64,000 nucleotides of DNA from Phymorhynchus buccinoides. Taxonomy: Eukaryota; Mollusca; Gastropoda; Neogastropoda; Raphitomidae. Every line of letters begins with the position of its first letter. Position 1 is the stretch's first letter. Below are positions 56,028 through 64,000 of the stretch, in pieces. Both the position numbers and the translations under genes were made by a program. The notes beneath the pieces were generated by a model. The model saw only the letters and a program-made list of their open reading frames with translations. It did not search any database and was not told where the DNA came from. The stretch lies in NCBI GenBank assembly GCA_017654935.2, contig CM065712.1:28911192-28975191 (forward strand), given 5' to 3'.

Positions 56028-56195
56028 AAACGGAAACCCTGCCGAAGGATGACCTTCACCGGAGCGACGACGAATGATGACAGCAACGACGATGATGGTG
56101 ACGATTACGACAACAACCCGGATTCGGACGAGGATGACACGAGCCTGGGCACCAGTCGTCGTTTAGTCTGTGCCTCTCAGATCTTGTGTGTCAAG
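56028..56195 (+). CDS. USP1: USP1 exon, acidic linker
   Basis: Acceptor GTTGTTCCAG before 56028, donor GTCAAG|GTAAGG after 56195. It is 56 codons, phase 0 to phase 0, reading KRKPCRRMTFTGATTNDDSN, an Asp-rich run and TSRRLVCASQILCVK. The phase fits directly to exon 59769. Basic start followed by acidic run is typical of a disordered linker before the second half of the catalytic domain. A SINE begins about 10 bp after the donor. The last approximately 28 bp of this exon are repeated at 57031-57058. Confidence 0.65.
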
Positions 56196-56204
56196 GTAAG
56201 GTCC

Positions 56205-56592
56205 GAACTAGGTTAGGTTAAGGTACATTATAGTCACAATGCGTCTGCTGTGAAATTCGGTTGCTCCCACCTGGAACGCGTCGCAGCCGTAGAAAGAGTT
56301 TTTTTTTTTTTTATTTTTTTTCCTTTTTTTTTGTTTTTTTTTTTTTTTTTGCATGCGATTTTTGTGTGCTGATGAAGAAGGTAGGGAGGGGGTTAAATTT
56401 TTGACCAAATTAAAACTTTTCGTTGCCACTGTATGTTATGCATGAGCACACGGACTCAGTTTAATTGTCTCATCCAAAGACTCCACATTCAGACCGGCAG
56501 GCTAGTGCAATTGAGGAAAAGCCACTGTCACCATGGTTCAACTCGGGTTTACTTGACACAGTGAACGCGTTACCACTGTGCCACTCTACCTC
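56205..56592 (-). repeat. tRNA-derived SINE, longest copy
   Basis: Read on the minus strand from 56592, there is a Pol III A box TGGCACAGTGG (56583-56573) and a degenerate B box GAGTTGAACC (56544-56535). A body follows, then the shared domain GCGACGCG...GGTGGGAGCAACCG (about 56290-56255) and a short CTAAC-repeat tail at 56219-56205. It is antisense to USP1, directly after the exon donor at 56195. Confidence 0.75.
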
Positions 56593-57180
56593 TACACTCA
56601 TAGTCTGTGTGTTTTGTTGTCGTTAAGTTTGTTGTGTTTGTTTTGTTTTGTCTGTGCCTGTGCGTTCATCTCTGTTTGGCTGGCTGTTTTTTCTCGCTTT
56701 TGGGGGAACGGTCATGGTGCGCCCCTCAGGGAGAACCTCACTCACGCTGTGCTCCGCGACTAAGAGATAGTGTCGTCAGTAGGGGGGTTAGTAGTTGGTG
56801 TCCTGAACAGCCTACTCTGAACTCCATCGAAGTGACTCGCAGCAGTGCAGTGTCTCCTCGTTTGGTTGCCTCCTGACTGCCTACATAGGTTTGCTCCCCT
56901 TGACTGCTGTGTCTCGGATTCTCGACTTGACAGCCGGTGTGTAGCTGCGACATTGGGGACTCGAACGAGCGCGTTGGACAGACGCCACGGTACGGCCCAG
57001 AAGATGGGAAACAGCAAACAAATCAAAAAAAATCTGTGCCTCTGAGATCTTGTGTCAAGTTATTTTCCACATAGATCTGTGGTGTGTGTGTCACGTGTGT
57101 CGTTAATTTGTTTGTTTGTTTTGTGTTTTGGTCGCTGTGTGTTTAGTCTCTGGGGTCTGTTTGGCTGTGTTTTTCTCTCT
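56593..57180. repeat. Duplicated intron start and exon-end copy
   Basis: 57031-57058 (TCTGTGCCTCTGAGATCTTG, TGTCAAG) repeats the exon end at 56168-56195. 57085-57180 (TCGTTAATTTG...TGTTTGGCTGTG) repeats 56618-56690. So a unit of exon end plus intron start has been duplicated, and the SINE entered the first copy. The copied donor reads CAAGTTATT and is no longer GT-G/A type. 56710-57030 is unassigned. Confidence 0.6.
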
Positions 57181-58540
57181 CTCACACACACACACACCAC
57201 ACCACACACAGAGACGGCACGCACACACTCACACACTCGCACACACTCACCGACTTCAAAGCTAGTCTGACCCGTGCAGCTTTAGCCCGTAAAAATCTCG
57301 CGGACAGTTTAAGAGCAGGAGAAATCCTTCTGCCTGTATGACCACATTGATTCGCTAGGTTTTCCCCCCCTCCTCACCGTACCTACCGAAAAGGGGGCAG
57401 GCGCTGCTCTTGCGTGACGCCCCTCTGTGGGGGAGGTGGCGGTAGAGAGCGGCCCGATTTCACACTGATAAGTCTATAATTTATGACAAGCAACTTATGG
57501 TAAACTAAGGTAGCTTGAAGCAACTTCTGAAAATTAGATAACTAAATTTTCCTCCACGAAACCAGCTGTGGTTACGACAAACGAAGCATTGTTTGAGAAA
57601 CAGCCCGCCGGATTCGCAATCGTTTGGGCACGCGACAATTTTTGGACCGCCGACATACAGACGCAAAGTGAGTTAGAAACCTCCACAAACTGTCCGAGGC
57701 CAAAGCAAAACAGAACGCAACATGTAACAAAATCATGGAATACATGCCTTTTGCATCAGGTGAGTGAGGAAATTAGAGTCCTGTATCGTTTGACCGAAAA
57801 CTATGCGCCATGTTCTTTGGGGGGTTGGGGGGGGGGTGGGGGGGGGGGGGGGGGGTTTTTTTTTTTTTTTTTTATGTTAACTTGTAAGCCCTTTTTAACA
57901 TATGGCGAATGCACATTTTGAGAGAAGTACCTTGTTTTGGTTTAGTGGAGCAGGGCTCCCATTCCTGTGGCGTCAAATTTGCATGACAGACGCATTAAAA
58001 CTTCGTACTGGGGGTGAAACGGCCACTACATATAATTAACTCGCGAGGTTAGGATACGCACTTATAAATTGGCCGAGTGGCACCCAGCGTCAAAATGTCA
58101 GCCGTATCTTAATGGCGCTCTCTCTCTCTCTTTCTTTTCCTCTCTCTCACGTCTCTTTCTCTTACCTTCCCCCCCCCCCCCCCCCCCACCCATCCCCCAC
58201 CCTCCATTCGCTTCAAATTCGTCCGTCTTCCAAAATAGACGGGACAAGCATTGCGGTTGAGAGAAAAAAAATCTCCATCACTTAACAGGCTATTTAGCAC
58301 AAGGTGAAGGTCAGGTCATGATAGTAACTTGATCATTCTAGACTGGTTACAAGTTCAATGACCTTTGACACATCCCCCAGAGTCTAACCACCCCCTGCCT
58401 GACCCATCATTATACAGTCCCCTTCCCTTTTACTTCGGCCTACTCCTTCCTCTTAATTACTCTTTTCTGTTCTGCAGTCAATGCACTTTACCATTTTGTT
58501 GACAGTACTCCACATGTCTATGCTTTTAGTTTCTTTTGAG
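57181..58540. other. Intronic sequence, one exon-like segment
   Basis: 57190-57250 is (CA)n. 57565-57762 has an acceptor-like CGAAACCAG, an open frame (FEKQPAGFAIVWARDNFWTA) and a donor-like CATCAG|GTGAGT, but no family match. 57822-57871 is poly-G then poly-T. 58108-58190 is CT-rich then poly-C. Confidence 0.35.
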
Positions 58541-58886
58541 ATTTTTCAAACGCCTCTATAAGTTTCACCCTGGGGTTACGAGACCCCTATGGGCTGCTTC
58601 CGTGGTGAAAATACCCTCTATGCAACAAACTGGGGGAGCCCTGCCTGGAGTACACACGAGAATTGGGGGTAGGCAGGTCTGTATGTTTTTTTCCCATGCA
58701 CCATCCATATATCTACAGAGATTGGGCCGTATTGGTACAATCCCCCCCCCCCCCCCTAACTGGTCTTCCTGCGTCATTTGGCTAAGCGCGGCCGCGCCGG
58801 GCATATTTGCAGAACTGCCTGCCTTTGTACTGCTGCTGCGGGAATTCCTAGAATTCAGCTCTGAAGAAGAAGATGGGGTAGGCAGG
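58541..58886. other. Unassigned, with a stray CAG-family terminus
   Basis: GGGGGTAGGCAGGTCTG at about 58665-58681 is the right terminus expected of a CAG-family element. No partner left end was found. There is a poly-C at 58742-58757. Confidence 0.4.
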
Positions 58887-59093
58887 CAGACCTAGTTTAC
58901 TCTACTCTTTTCAAGTATTAGTCCTACTCAATTTGGACCTCTACTATTCTTCAAAATTGAATATAATTGCTCTTTTAATCGACTTACTACTCATTTTCAT
59001 TCAACCATGTTTGATGGGTTTGATAACACTACATACCAACTACTCTTTACAGCCATCCAGACTACCAAGACTTGTGTAGGGGTAACAGGGCTG
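58887..59093. mobile_element. Uninterrupted copy of CAG-ended element L
   Basis: It starts CAGACCTAGTTTACTCTACT and ends GTAGGGGTAACAGGGCTG (decayed terminus). The interior matches 35607-35722 and 36321-36424 without the nested element M. Confidence 0.75.
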
Positions 59094-59768
59094 GGCAGTC
59101 GTATGTCTGTATTCTCAATACTCATCTCCTGCGGTTGAAAAATGTCAACTCAGTCTGTGCGAGGCACGGACAAGTCATTTATATTTTTACCGTCACATTT
59201 TGCAAGTTCTATCAGTTGTGGCCACTGGCCACCCCTTCATTTTTCTTTTACATTTTGTGGTAAAAAGTCGCTGATCGCATCCTGCGGTTTCAAGCCAGCC
59301 GCCATGGGTTCCTATGGTATTTGACCGAGTTAATGGAGTAAACACTAATTTTGACAAAGTGCTCTCACCTAGTTATTTTCCGAAAATCGTCCTGTTCCAT
59401 TATGTCTGGTTTCCCATGCAACATACATGAAGCAAAACTGGGTTCGGATACAAGGCAGCGCCTGTTTTTCTAAATTTTGACCCAAAAAGAAAATTTGATT
59501 CAAAGTTCAAGGGGGAAAAAAGTGTTGAATTCTCACTTAACAAGCCTGGAATAAGCTTCAAATTGAATATGATTTTGCTTTTTCTTCAGCTTCAGAGGTG
59601 GGGGGGGGGGGGGGGGGTGCCCCGCTGACCAGTTTGCACCCTGTACCCTGCCAGGGGCCTGGGCGGCTCCTGGACCCCTGCCTCGCCTGTTTTTCGATTT
59701 TCTCCAGTTGCATCCAGGCACATGTGCTAAACACCAAATGATATCTCCCCTTCCTGCCTTTCCCGCAG
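59094..59768. repeat. Repeat X tail, inverted repeat segment and unassigned flank
   Basis: 59165-59240 matches the end of repeat X (14400-14450, 37865-37930). 59270-59400 is the reverse complement of 36440-36560. 59600-59617 is poly-G. The last 60 bp before 59769 form a pyrimidine-rich acceptor region. Confidence 0.5.
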
Positions 59769-60045
59769 GTCGAGAAATGCGACGCAGTCTGCGCCAGCCC
59801 GGACAAGTCGGTCAGCGCCCGTTTCGCAGCCTCCTGTCTGGCGCGGCAGCGTGCACAGCGCTTCAACATGATCGAGAAGCTCTTCCAGGGGGCCATGCGC
59901 ATGCGCACCCGGTGCCTGGAGTGTGAGCGCTGCACGGAGCGCAGGGAGTGCTTTCAGGACATCAGCGTGCCTCTCAGCGGGGGGAGCGTTGACGGCAAGA
60001 ATAACGCTGGGGATGATAATAGTGACGATGATTCGGAGTCGTCGG
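59769..60045 (+). CDS. USP1: USP1 exon: LFQG and first zinc CxxC
   Basis: Acceptor CTTTCCCGCAG before 59769; donor TCGTCGG|GTGAG after 60045. It is 277 bp from phase 0 to phase 1. It reads VEKCDAVCASPDKSVSARFA, then FNMIEKLFQGAMRMRTRCLE, CERCTERRECFQDISVPLSG and an Asp/Ser-rich end (DDNSDDDSESS). RTRCLEC supplies one Cys pair of the USP zinc site, and TERRE.FQDIS.P is strongly conserved in USP1 across animals. The final G joins AC of exon 62788 to give Asp. The exon's last approximately 105 bp and donor recur downstream at least five times. Confidence 0.92.
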
Positions 60046-61865
60046 GTGAGTTTTGCGTTTCTCTGTGTGTCTGTGAGAGTAGTCCCAGTTCGAGAGTGTT
60101 TTCAGGACATCAGCATGCCTCTCGGTGGGAGCGTTAATAACAAGAATAGCGCTGCCAGTATCGCTGGAGATGATAATAATAATGATAGCGATGATTCGGA
60201 GTCGTCGGGTGAGTTTTTGTGTGTGTGTGTGAAAAATTGTGCAGGTTATGTGTGTGTGTAGGATGTGTGTGTGTGTGTGTGTGAAAACTTGTGCAGGTTA
60301 TGTGTCACAGTGTGTGTGTGTGTGTGAATAGTGTGTGTGTGTGTGTGTGTGAAAACTTGTGCAGATTATGTGTGTAGGATATGTGTGTGTGTGTGTGGGT
60401 GAAAACTGTGCAGGTTATGTGTGTGTGTGTGTGAAAACTTGTGCAGGTTATGTGTGTAGGATATGTGTGCGTGTGTCGTGTAGATGAAAAAAACCTGCGT
60501 AAGATTATGTGTTGTGTGTTCTGGTGAGAGTAGTCCAATTCCGAGAGTGTTTTCAGGACATCAGCATAGGCCTCTCGTGGGTGAGCGTCTAATAACAAGA
60601 ATAGCGCTGCAGGATATCGCTAGTAGAAAATCATAGATATAATGATAGCGATGAAGTCGGTTTCGTCGGGTTGAGTTCTGTTGTTTTTGGTGTGTGTGTG
60701 AAAAACGTGTGTAGGATTATGTGTTGTGTCGGCGTGTCTGTGAGAGTAGTCCCAGGGAGTGCTTTCAGTACATCAGCATACCTCTCAACAGGAGCGTTAA
60801 TGGCAAGAATAACGCTGCCAGAATCGCTGGGGACGATAATAGTGACGATGATTTCGGAGTAGTCGGGTGAGTTTGTGTCTGTGTGTGTGTGTTGAAAACA
60901 CATTGTGAGGCTGAATTATGTGTGTGTGTGAGAGTGTTTCCCAGGAGTGTATTTCAGGACATCAATCGTCTACTCATCAGCGGGAGTAGAGGCGTTTATA
61001 GCAAGAGAATACACGAAACGCTAACTAGTACCAGTACGGCTGGGGATGAATAATAAATACGAGCACTAATCAAACCTCTATTATAAGAACCCTGCCGTTT
61101 TAAGGAGACCAGTTCCTCTCATTTAAAAGCCGATTTCTTGGGAACCTTATAACTCTTAGATCCTCTTAAAGATAAATAACATGACCTATTGACCTCCGTT
61201 ATAAAAGAACACCTAACACATATTAAGAACTATTTGGTCTGAGACTTATTATTTGTGGGAAGTCTTGAAGAATACGAGAGGTTCATGGATGCTCCTATCT
61301 TTTCGCATAATGAAAGAATGTTGAGAAATGGGACGAATTTTTCTTACACACCCACACACAATACTTGTGTCAATAAAAAAGGGCCTGATTAAAAAAAATT
61401 TATTATATGCATAATTGCTATATTCAAAGGATGTAGCAGCACTTGTACTATTCGCGATGGCGAAACACAACATGCAGTAAATTTGTATGAATGTGTGTTC
61501 TGCTCCTAGCACTCTTGCACAATAACTGTTTTCAAAACTTTTCCCATACGAGACACCCATTGAGTTTTGACTGTAAATAAGGTAGTGACGATTTCAGTGA
61601 GTCAGTGGTGGAGTTTGTGTGTGTGTGTGTGAACACTTGTGTAGAAGGCTATCCTGTGTGATCTGGTGAGAGTGGGCCCCAGGAGTTCTTGTCATGACTC
61701 AGCGCTGAGTGGGAGCCGCTAATCACATAAAAAAAAAAAAAAAAAAAAAAAACAAAAAACAGTTAATCTGCTGGGGAAAAAAAAAAAAAAAAACGCTGCA
61801 GTATCGCTGGATAATGCAGACGTATGCACATGAGCCCAGCGATGATTCGGAGCTCGCAGGTGAGT
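60046..61865 (+). repeat. USP1: Tandem copies of the USP1 exon 3' end plus 5' splice site
   Basis: Five copies of the segment from TTTCAGGACATCAGC to the donor follow the exon. They lie at 60106-60208 (near-intact, donor TCGTCGG|GTGAG), 60557-60668 (donor damaged), 60769-60866 (donor TCGG|GTGAG), 60958-61060 (decayed) and about 61680-61859 (poly-A interrupted, donor GCAG|GTGAG). Each is separated by GT-rich intron-start sequence. The codons for TTTCAG act in each copy as a ready-made 3' splice-site-like sequence. Using it would give cassette exons, the first of 103 bp and so frame-shifting. The extra copies are probably non-coding. Confidence 0.8.
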
Positions 61866-62483
61866 CTGGTGTGTGTGTGTGTGAAAGGAAAACGTGTAGG
61901 GATAGCTCCTTGTGTGTCTGTGAGACTCATTTTCCCAGTATAGTTTTTGTACTGGCTATGCTTGACGTTTGGGTGTTGTGAGTTACTGTTTTTTTGTGTG
62001 AATAGGACTAATACAAATGGGAGGTTTTTTTTTTTTTTCTTTTTATTATGTACAAGGTTCCCCCCAAGATGTGCAGCACTCTACATTTCTCAGCTGCCCC
62101 GCCCGCTGTGCCACACTTGCATTTTTTGCCAAACGTTAAGCTGTATTTTATTAACATTTTCAGATAATTATCTTTGTTTGAATAATTCATTGCAGTCATG
62201 AATAGATGCCAATTATCTAATATGGGCCCCCCCGCCCCTATGTAGATAGGCAGTACGCACAACAGTCCACAGTCCTGGTTGATTAGATGCGTTTTCGTTC
62301 CCCGTCTTGCCTTTATCTTCTACATATTATTGAATGCATAGTGTTTAATGATGTCAATGGATAATGAAATTAGTGTTAAATAATAATACGCAAGCGATAT
62401 GAGGACGAAGCACACCATCGCTGCAGTTAGAAAGGCAAGACTGAAAAAGTGGAAACAACCGAGAAATGAGAGGAGAGGGGGGC
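61866..62483. other. Unassigned intronic sequence
   Basis: Poly-T at 62026-62045. No gene or recognised repeat. Confidence 0.4.
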
Positions 62484-62713
62484 CAAGGCTCCCAAGGGAC
62501 CCCCATTTTGGGGGATCTATGAAGTACTTGACTTCTAAAGGACCCTCTAAAGGAAAAAGTACAGTGGTTTCCAGATGAATGCATAGCAAGAAAAATTATT
62601 TTTAGCAGTCGCAATGCTACTGGGACCCTCTATCCCGCCTATTGTACCCTCTATACTGTATGTGAAGGAGTACCATGGGACCCCTTGTTTTGCTGGGACG
62701 ATTGGGAGCCCTG
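62484..62713. mobile_element. MITE with CAGGGCTCCC ends, copy 3
   Basis: It starts CAAGGCTCCCAAGGGACCCC and ends ACGATTGGGAGCCCTG. The interior matches 30474-30687. It lies 74 bp upstream of the next USP1 exon. Confidence 0.8.
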
Positions 62714-62787
62714 ATTGGGGGGGGGGAGGAAAAGAAAATAAGCGCATCATTTACCTTTACCAAAACTGTTTTGATTTTCCCCGCCAG

Positions 62788-62971
62788 ACGAGGAAAAGGA
62801 CTGCAGCCTTCAGCGGCTGATGCGAGCGTTCACCGACGTGGAACGTCTGAGGGACGACAACAAATATTACTGTGACAGGTGCTTCCGCTACGTGGAGGCA
62901 GAACGCTCCCTGCACTACGAAGCGCTCCCCAACATCCTCACCGTGCATCTGAAGCGCTTCAGCGCTACCGG
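62788..62971 (+). CDS. USP1: USP1 exon: second zinc CxxC and HLKRF
   Basis: Acceptor TTTTCCCCGCCAG before 62788; donor CTACCGG|GTGAGT after 62971. The first two bases complete an Asp codon. It then reads EEKDCSLQRLMRAFTDVERL, DNKYYCDRCFRYVEAERSLH and LPNILTVHLKRFSATG, ending with two bases of a Gly codon. CDRC is the partner Cys pair of RTRCLEC in exon 59769, forming the structural zinc site of the fingers subdomain. VHLKRFS is the conserved USP strand after it. The His box should follow in exons beyond the window. Confidence 0.93.
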
Positions 62972-63338
62972 GTGAGTTTGTGTTTGTGAGAGTGGGGAGG
63001 TGCCCTAGGCACGGCAGCAAGTACTACTGTGAGCAGTTGCTTCCGTTGCGTGGAGGCAGAACACGTGCTCCCTGCACTACGAAACGCTCCCCAACATTCT
63101 CACTGTGCATCTTAAGCGCTTCAGCGCTACCGGGTGAGTTTGTGTTTGTGTGTGTTAAGAGATTGGGGATGTGCCCTAGACACAAGGCATCTCCATACTA
63201 CTGCGACAGGTGCTTCCGCTATGTCGAGGCAGAACGCTCCCTGCACTACGAAACGCTCCCCAACATTCTGACCATGCATCTGAAGCGCTTCAGCGCTACC
63301 GGGTGAGTGTGTGTGTGGGAGTGGGGAGGTGCCCTAGG
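62972..63338 (+). repeat. USP1: Two further tandem copies of the exon 3' end plus 5' splice site
   Basis: Segments ending at 63133 and 63302 repeat the exon from about KYYC to SATG and the donor CTACCGG|GTGAGT, at 162 and 169 bp spacing. Copy 1 (about 63010-63133) has indels (a GTGCTCC insertion and Arg-Cys changes). Copy 2 (about 63190-63302) is intact over YYCDRCFRYVEAERSLH and LPNILTMHLKRFS. Each copy is preceded by the intron-start words GGGGAGGTGCCCTAGGC or similar and has no strong acceptor. Confidence 0.85.
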
Positions 63339-64000
63339 CAGACCTGCCTACTGCTACGATTTGGCCGTAGCAGCTACGAAAAATAAAGCTTTGCTACGGC
63401 AACCTTAACGTTGCTACGGGAAAAAAACAAATTGCCGCAGCATTTTATTTTTGCTTTAAGTATATAATGCCGTTCCCGGTTTTGTCTGTTTCTAAGAGCA
63501 GACGCTGTGTCACGCGCGATAACCTAGTCACTTCCGTTTTTATCAAAGTGACTGCGCATGCGTTCTTATTACTTTCTCTGGGAAAAAATGGCGGACTCCA
63601 GCAGCAGTAGCGATTCGGGAGATGTTTCAAACGAAGAAAAACGAACCCAAACCAGAAAACGAAAATCATCTGGCACACCATCTTGTTCTAAGAAAAAAGA
63701 CATCATTCGCCTGACAAAAAAACAATGTTTTCAAAATAGCTTACACGGAGGAGTGGCTTTGCATCGTCAGAAGTTGACTCGGTGCGAACCATGCTCGCTG
63801 CTAGGTGCAACCTCTGCGCCATGCTGGACTTCTCTGTGAATGCATGGCGGTAAGAGACGATTGCCGTCAACACGTTCAATCGGCGAAACACATAGAAGCA
63901 GTGCATTTCGGCTCAGGAAGAGAACAAGCCGATTGCAGTCGTTTGTGGATGCTATGGAAAATTGATGGCTGGGCTACTGATTGGGAAAATTCCAAGTAGG
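63339..64000 (+). mobile_element. CAG-ended hAT-like element O with zinc-finger ORF, cut by the window end
   Basis: It begins CAGACCTGCCTACTGCTACG like element N, with left flank CCTAGG (63333-63338). An ATG at 63588 opens MADSSSSSDSGDVSNEEK and KRKSSGTPSCSKKK. The later finger region is shifted by indels. The window stops inside CCAAGTAGG, a few bases before its expected end. It entered the intron part of the third tandem exon copy. Confidence 0.85.

Larger units (their letters stand above)
30782..62971 (+). other. USP1: USP1 gene span (exons listed separately)
   Basis: The exons together give the landmarks of USP1, the nuclear ubiquitin-specific protease that with WDR48 removes ubiquitin from PCNA and from FANCD2-FANCI. 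These are MENLGNTCFLNSV (Cys box), LREFNPMFEGSMQHYAQEV, a basic Ser/Pro-rich insert, MIEKLFQGAM...RTRCLECE..TERRE.FQDIS and YYCDRCFRYVEAERSL..LPNILT.HLKRFSATG. The gene enters from the left of 30782 and continues beyond 64000; the His box is not in view. It covers more than 32 kb because transposons and tandem arrays swell the introns. Exon phases agree where adjacent exons are secure: 30782|35446, 56028|59769|62788. At least one exon between 35585 and 49467 is missing or uncertain. The gene is plausibly functional, as the best conserved exons are intact; frame breaks concentrate in 49.4-52.3 kb. Confidence 0.85.

Overview
The window is a stretch of animal nuclear DNA, probably from a marine invertebrate and most likely a mollusc such as a gastropod. 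That placement is an inference from an intron-rich gene with GT-AG junctions, several non-LTR retrotransposon families, tRNA-derived SINEs, many short inverted-repeat DNA transposons and abundant (CA)n, (GA)n and poly(G/C) tracts. A run of exactly 500 N at 29863-30362 marks a scaffold join, so the left part (1-29862) and the right part (30363-64000) may not be true neighbours. Frequent one-base indels, homopolymer-length breaks and irregular tandem arrays suggest a long-read assembly with residual errors. Single frameshifts should therefore not be over-read.

Left part (1-29862): I see no secure host gene. It holds a decayed LINE reverse transcriptase (1-1390, minus), a two-phase 37-38 bp minisatellite (5011-6925), an approximately 1 kb tandem duplication with a 330-bp poly-G expansion (10262-12010), a 68-bp satellite (14775-16392), and an approximately 135-200 bp array (19590-22030) interrupted by a LINE tail and two MITEs. 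A second, 80-bp array (22486-23820) appears to be derived from the first. Dispersed through it are SINEs, piggyBac-like TTAA MITEs, a foldback element, and a repeat packed with AACCGGTT palindromes.

Right part (30363-64000): the one host gene is USP1, the ubiquitin-specific protease that deubiquitinates PCNA and FANCD2-FANCI, on the plus strand. It enters from upstream and leaves after the window. Well supported exons lie at 30782-30894 and 35446-35585 (Cys box), 49467-49637 (QHxAQE motif), 56028-56195, 59769-60045 (first zinc CxxC) and 62788-62971 (second zinc CxxC). Probable parts of the USP1-specific insert, with frame breaks, lie at 50171-50441, 50739-51009 and 51293-52215. The His-box exons are not in the window. 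The introns are inflated by transposons: at least six elements that begin CAG, end CTG and are flanked by 6-bp duplications, a broken AT-rich protein-primed family-B DNA polymerase of Polinton/adintovirus type with an endonuclease VII-like insert (38724-41947), and a minus-strand LINE (44190-44960).

The most unusual features are these. (1) For three USP1 exons, the exon 3' end plus its 5' splice site is tandemly copied downstream. (2) A family of hAT-like elements has 6-bp target duplications. (3) A four-copy repeat is built around the Grainyhead consensus palindrome. (4) A 44-bp minisatellite (53590-54260) can be traced to a monomer inside a single-copy TTAA element at 32542-33018.
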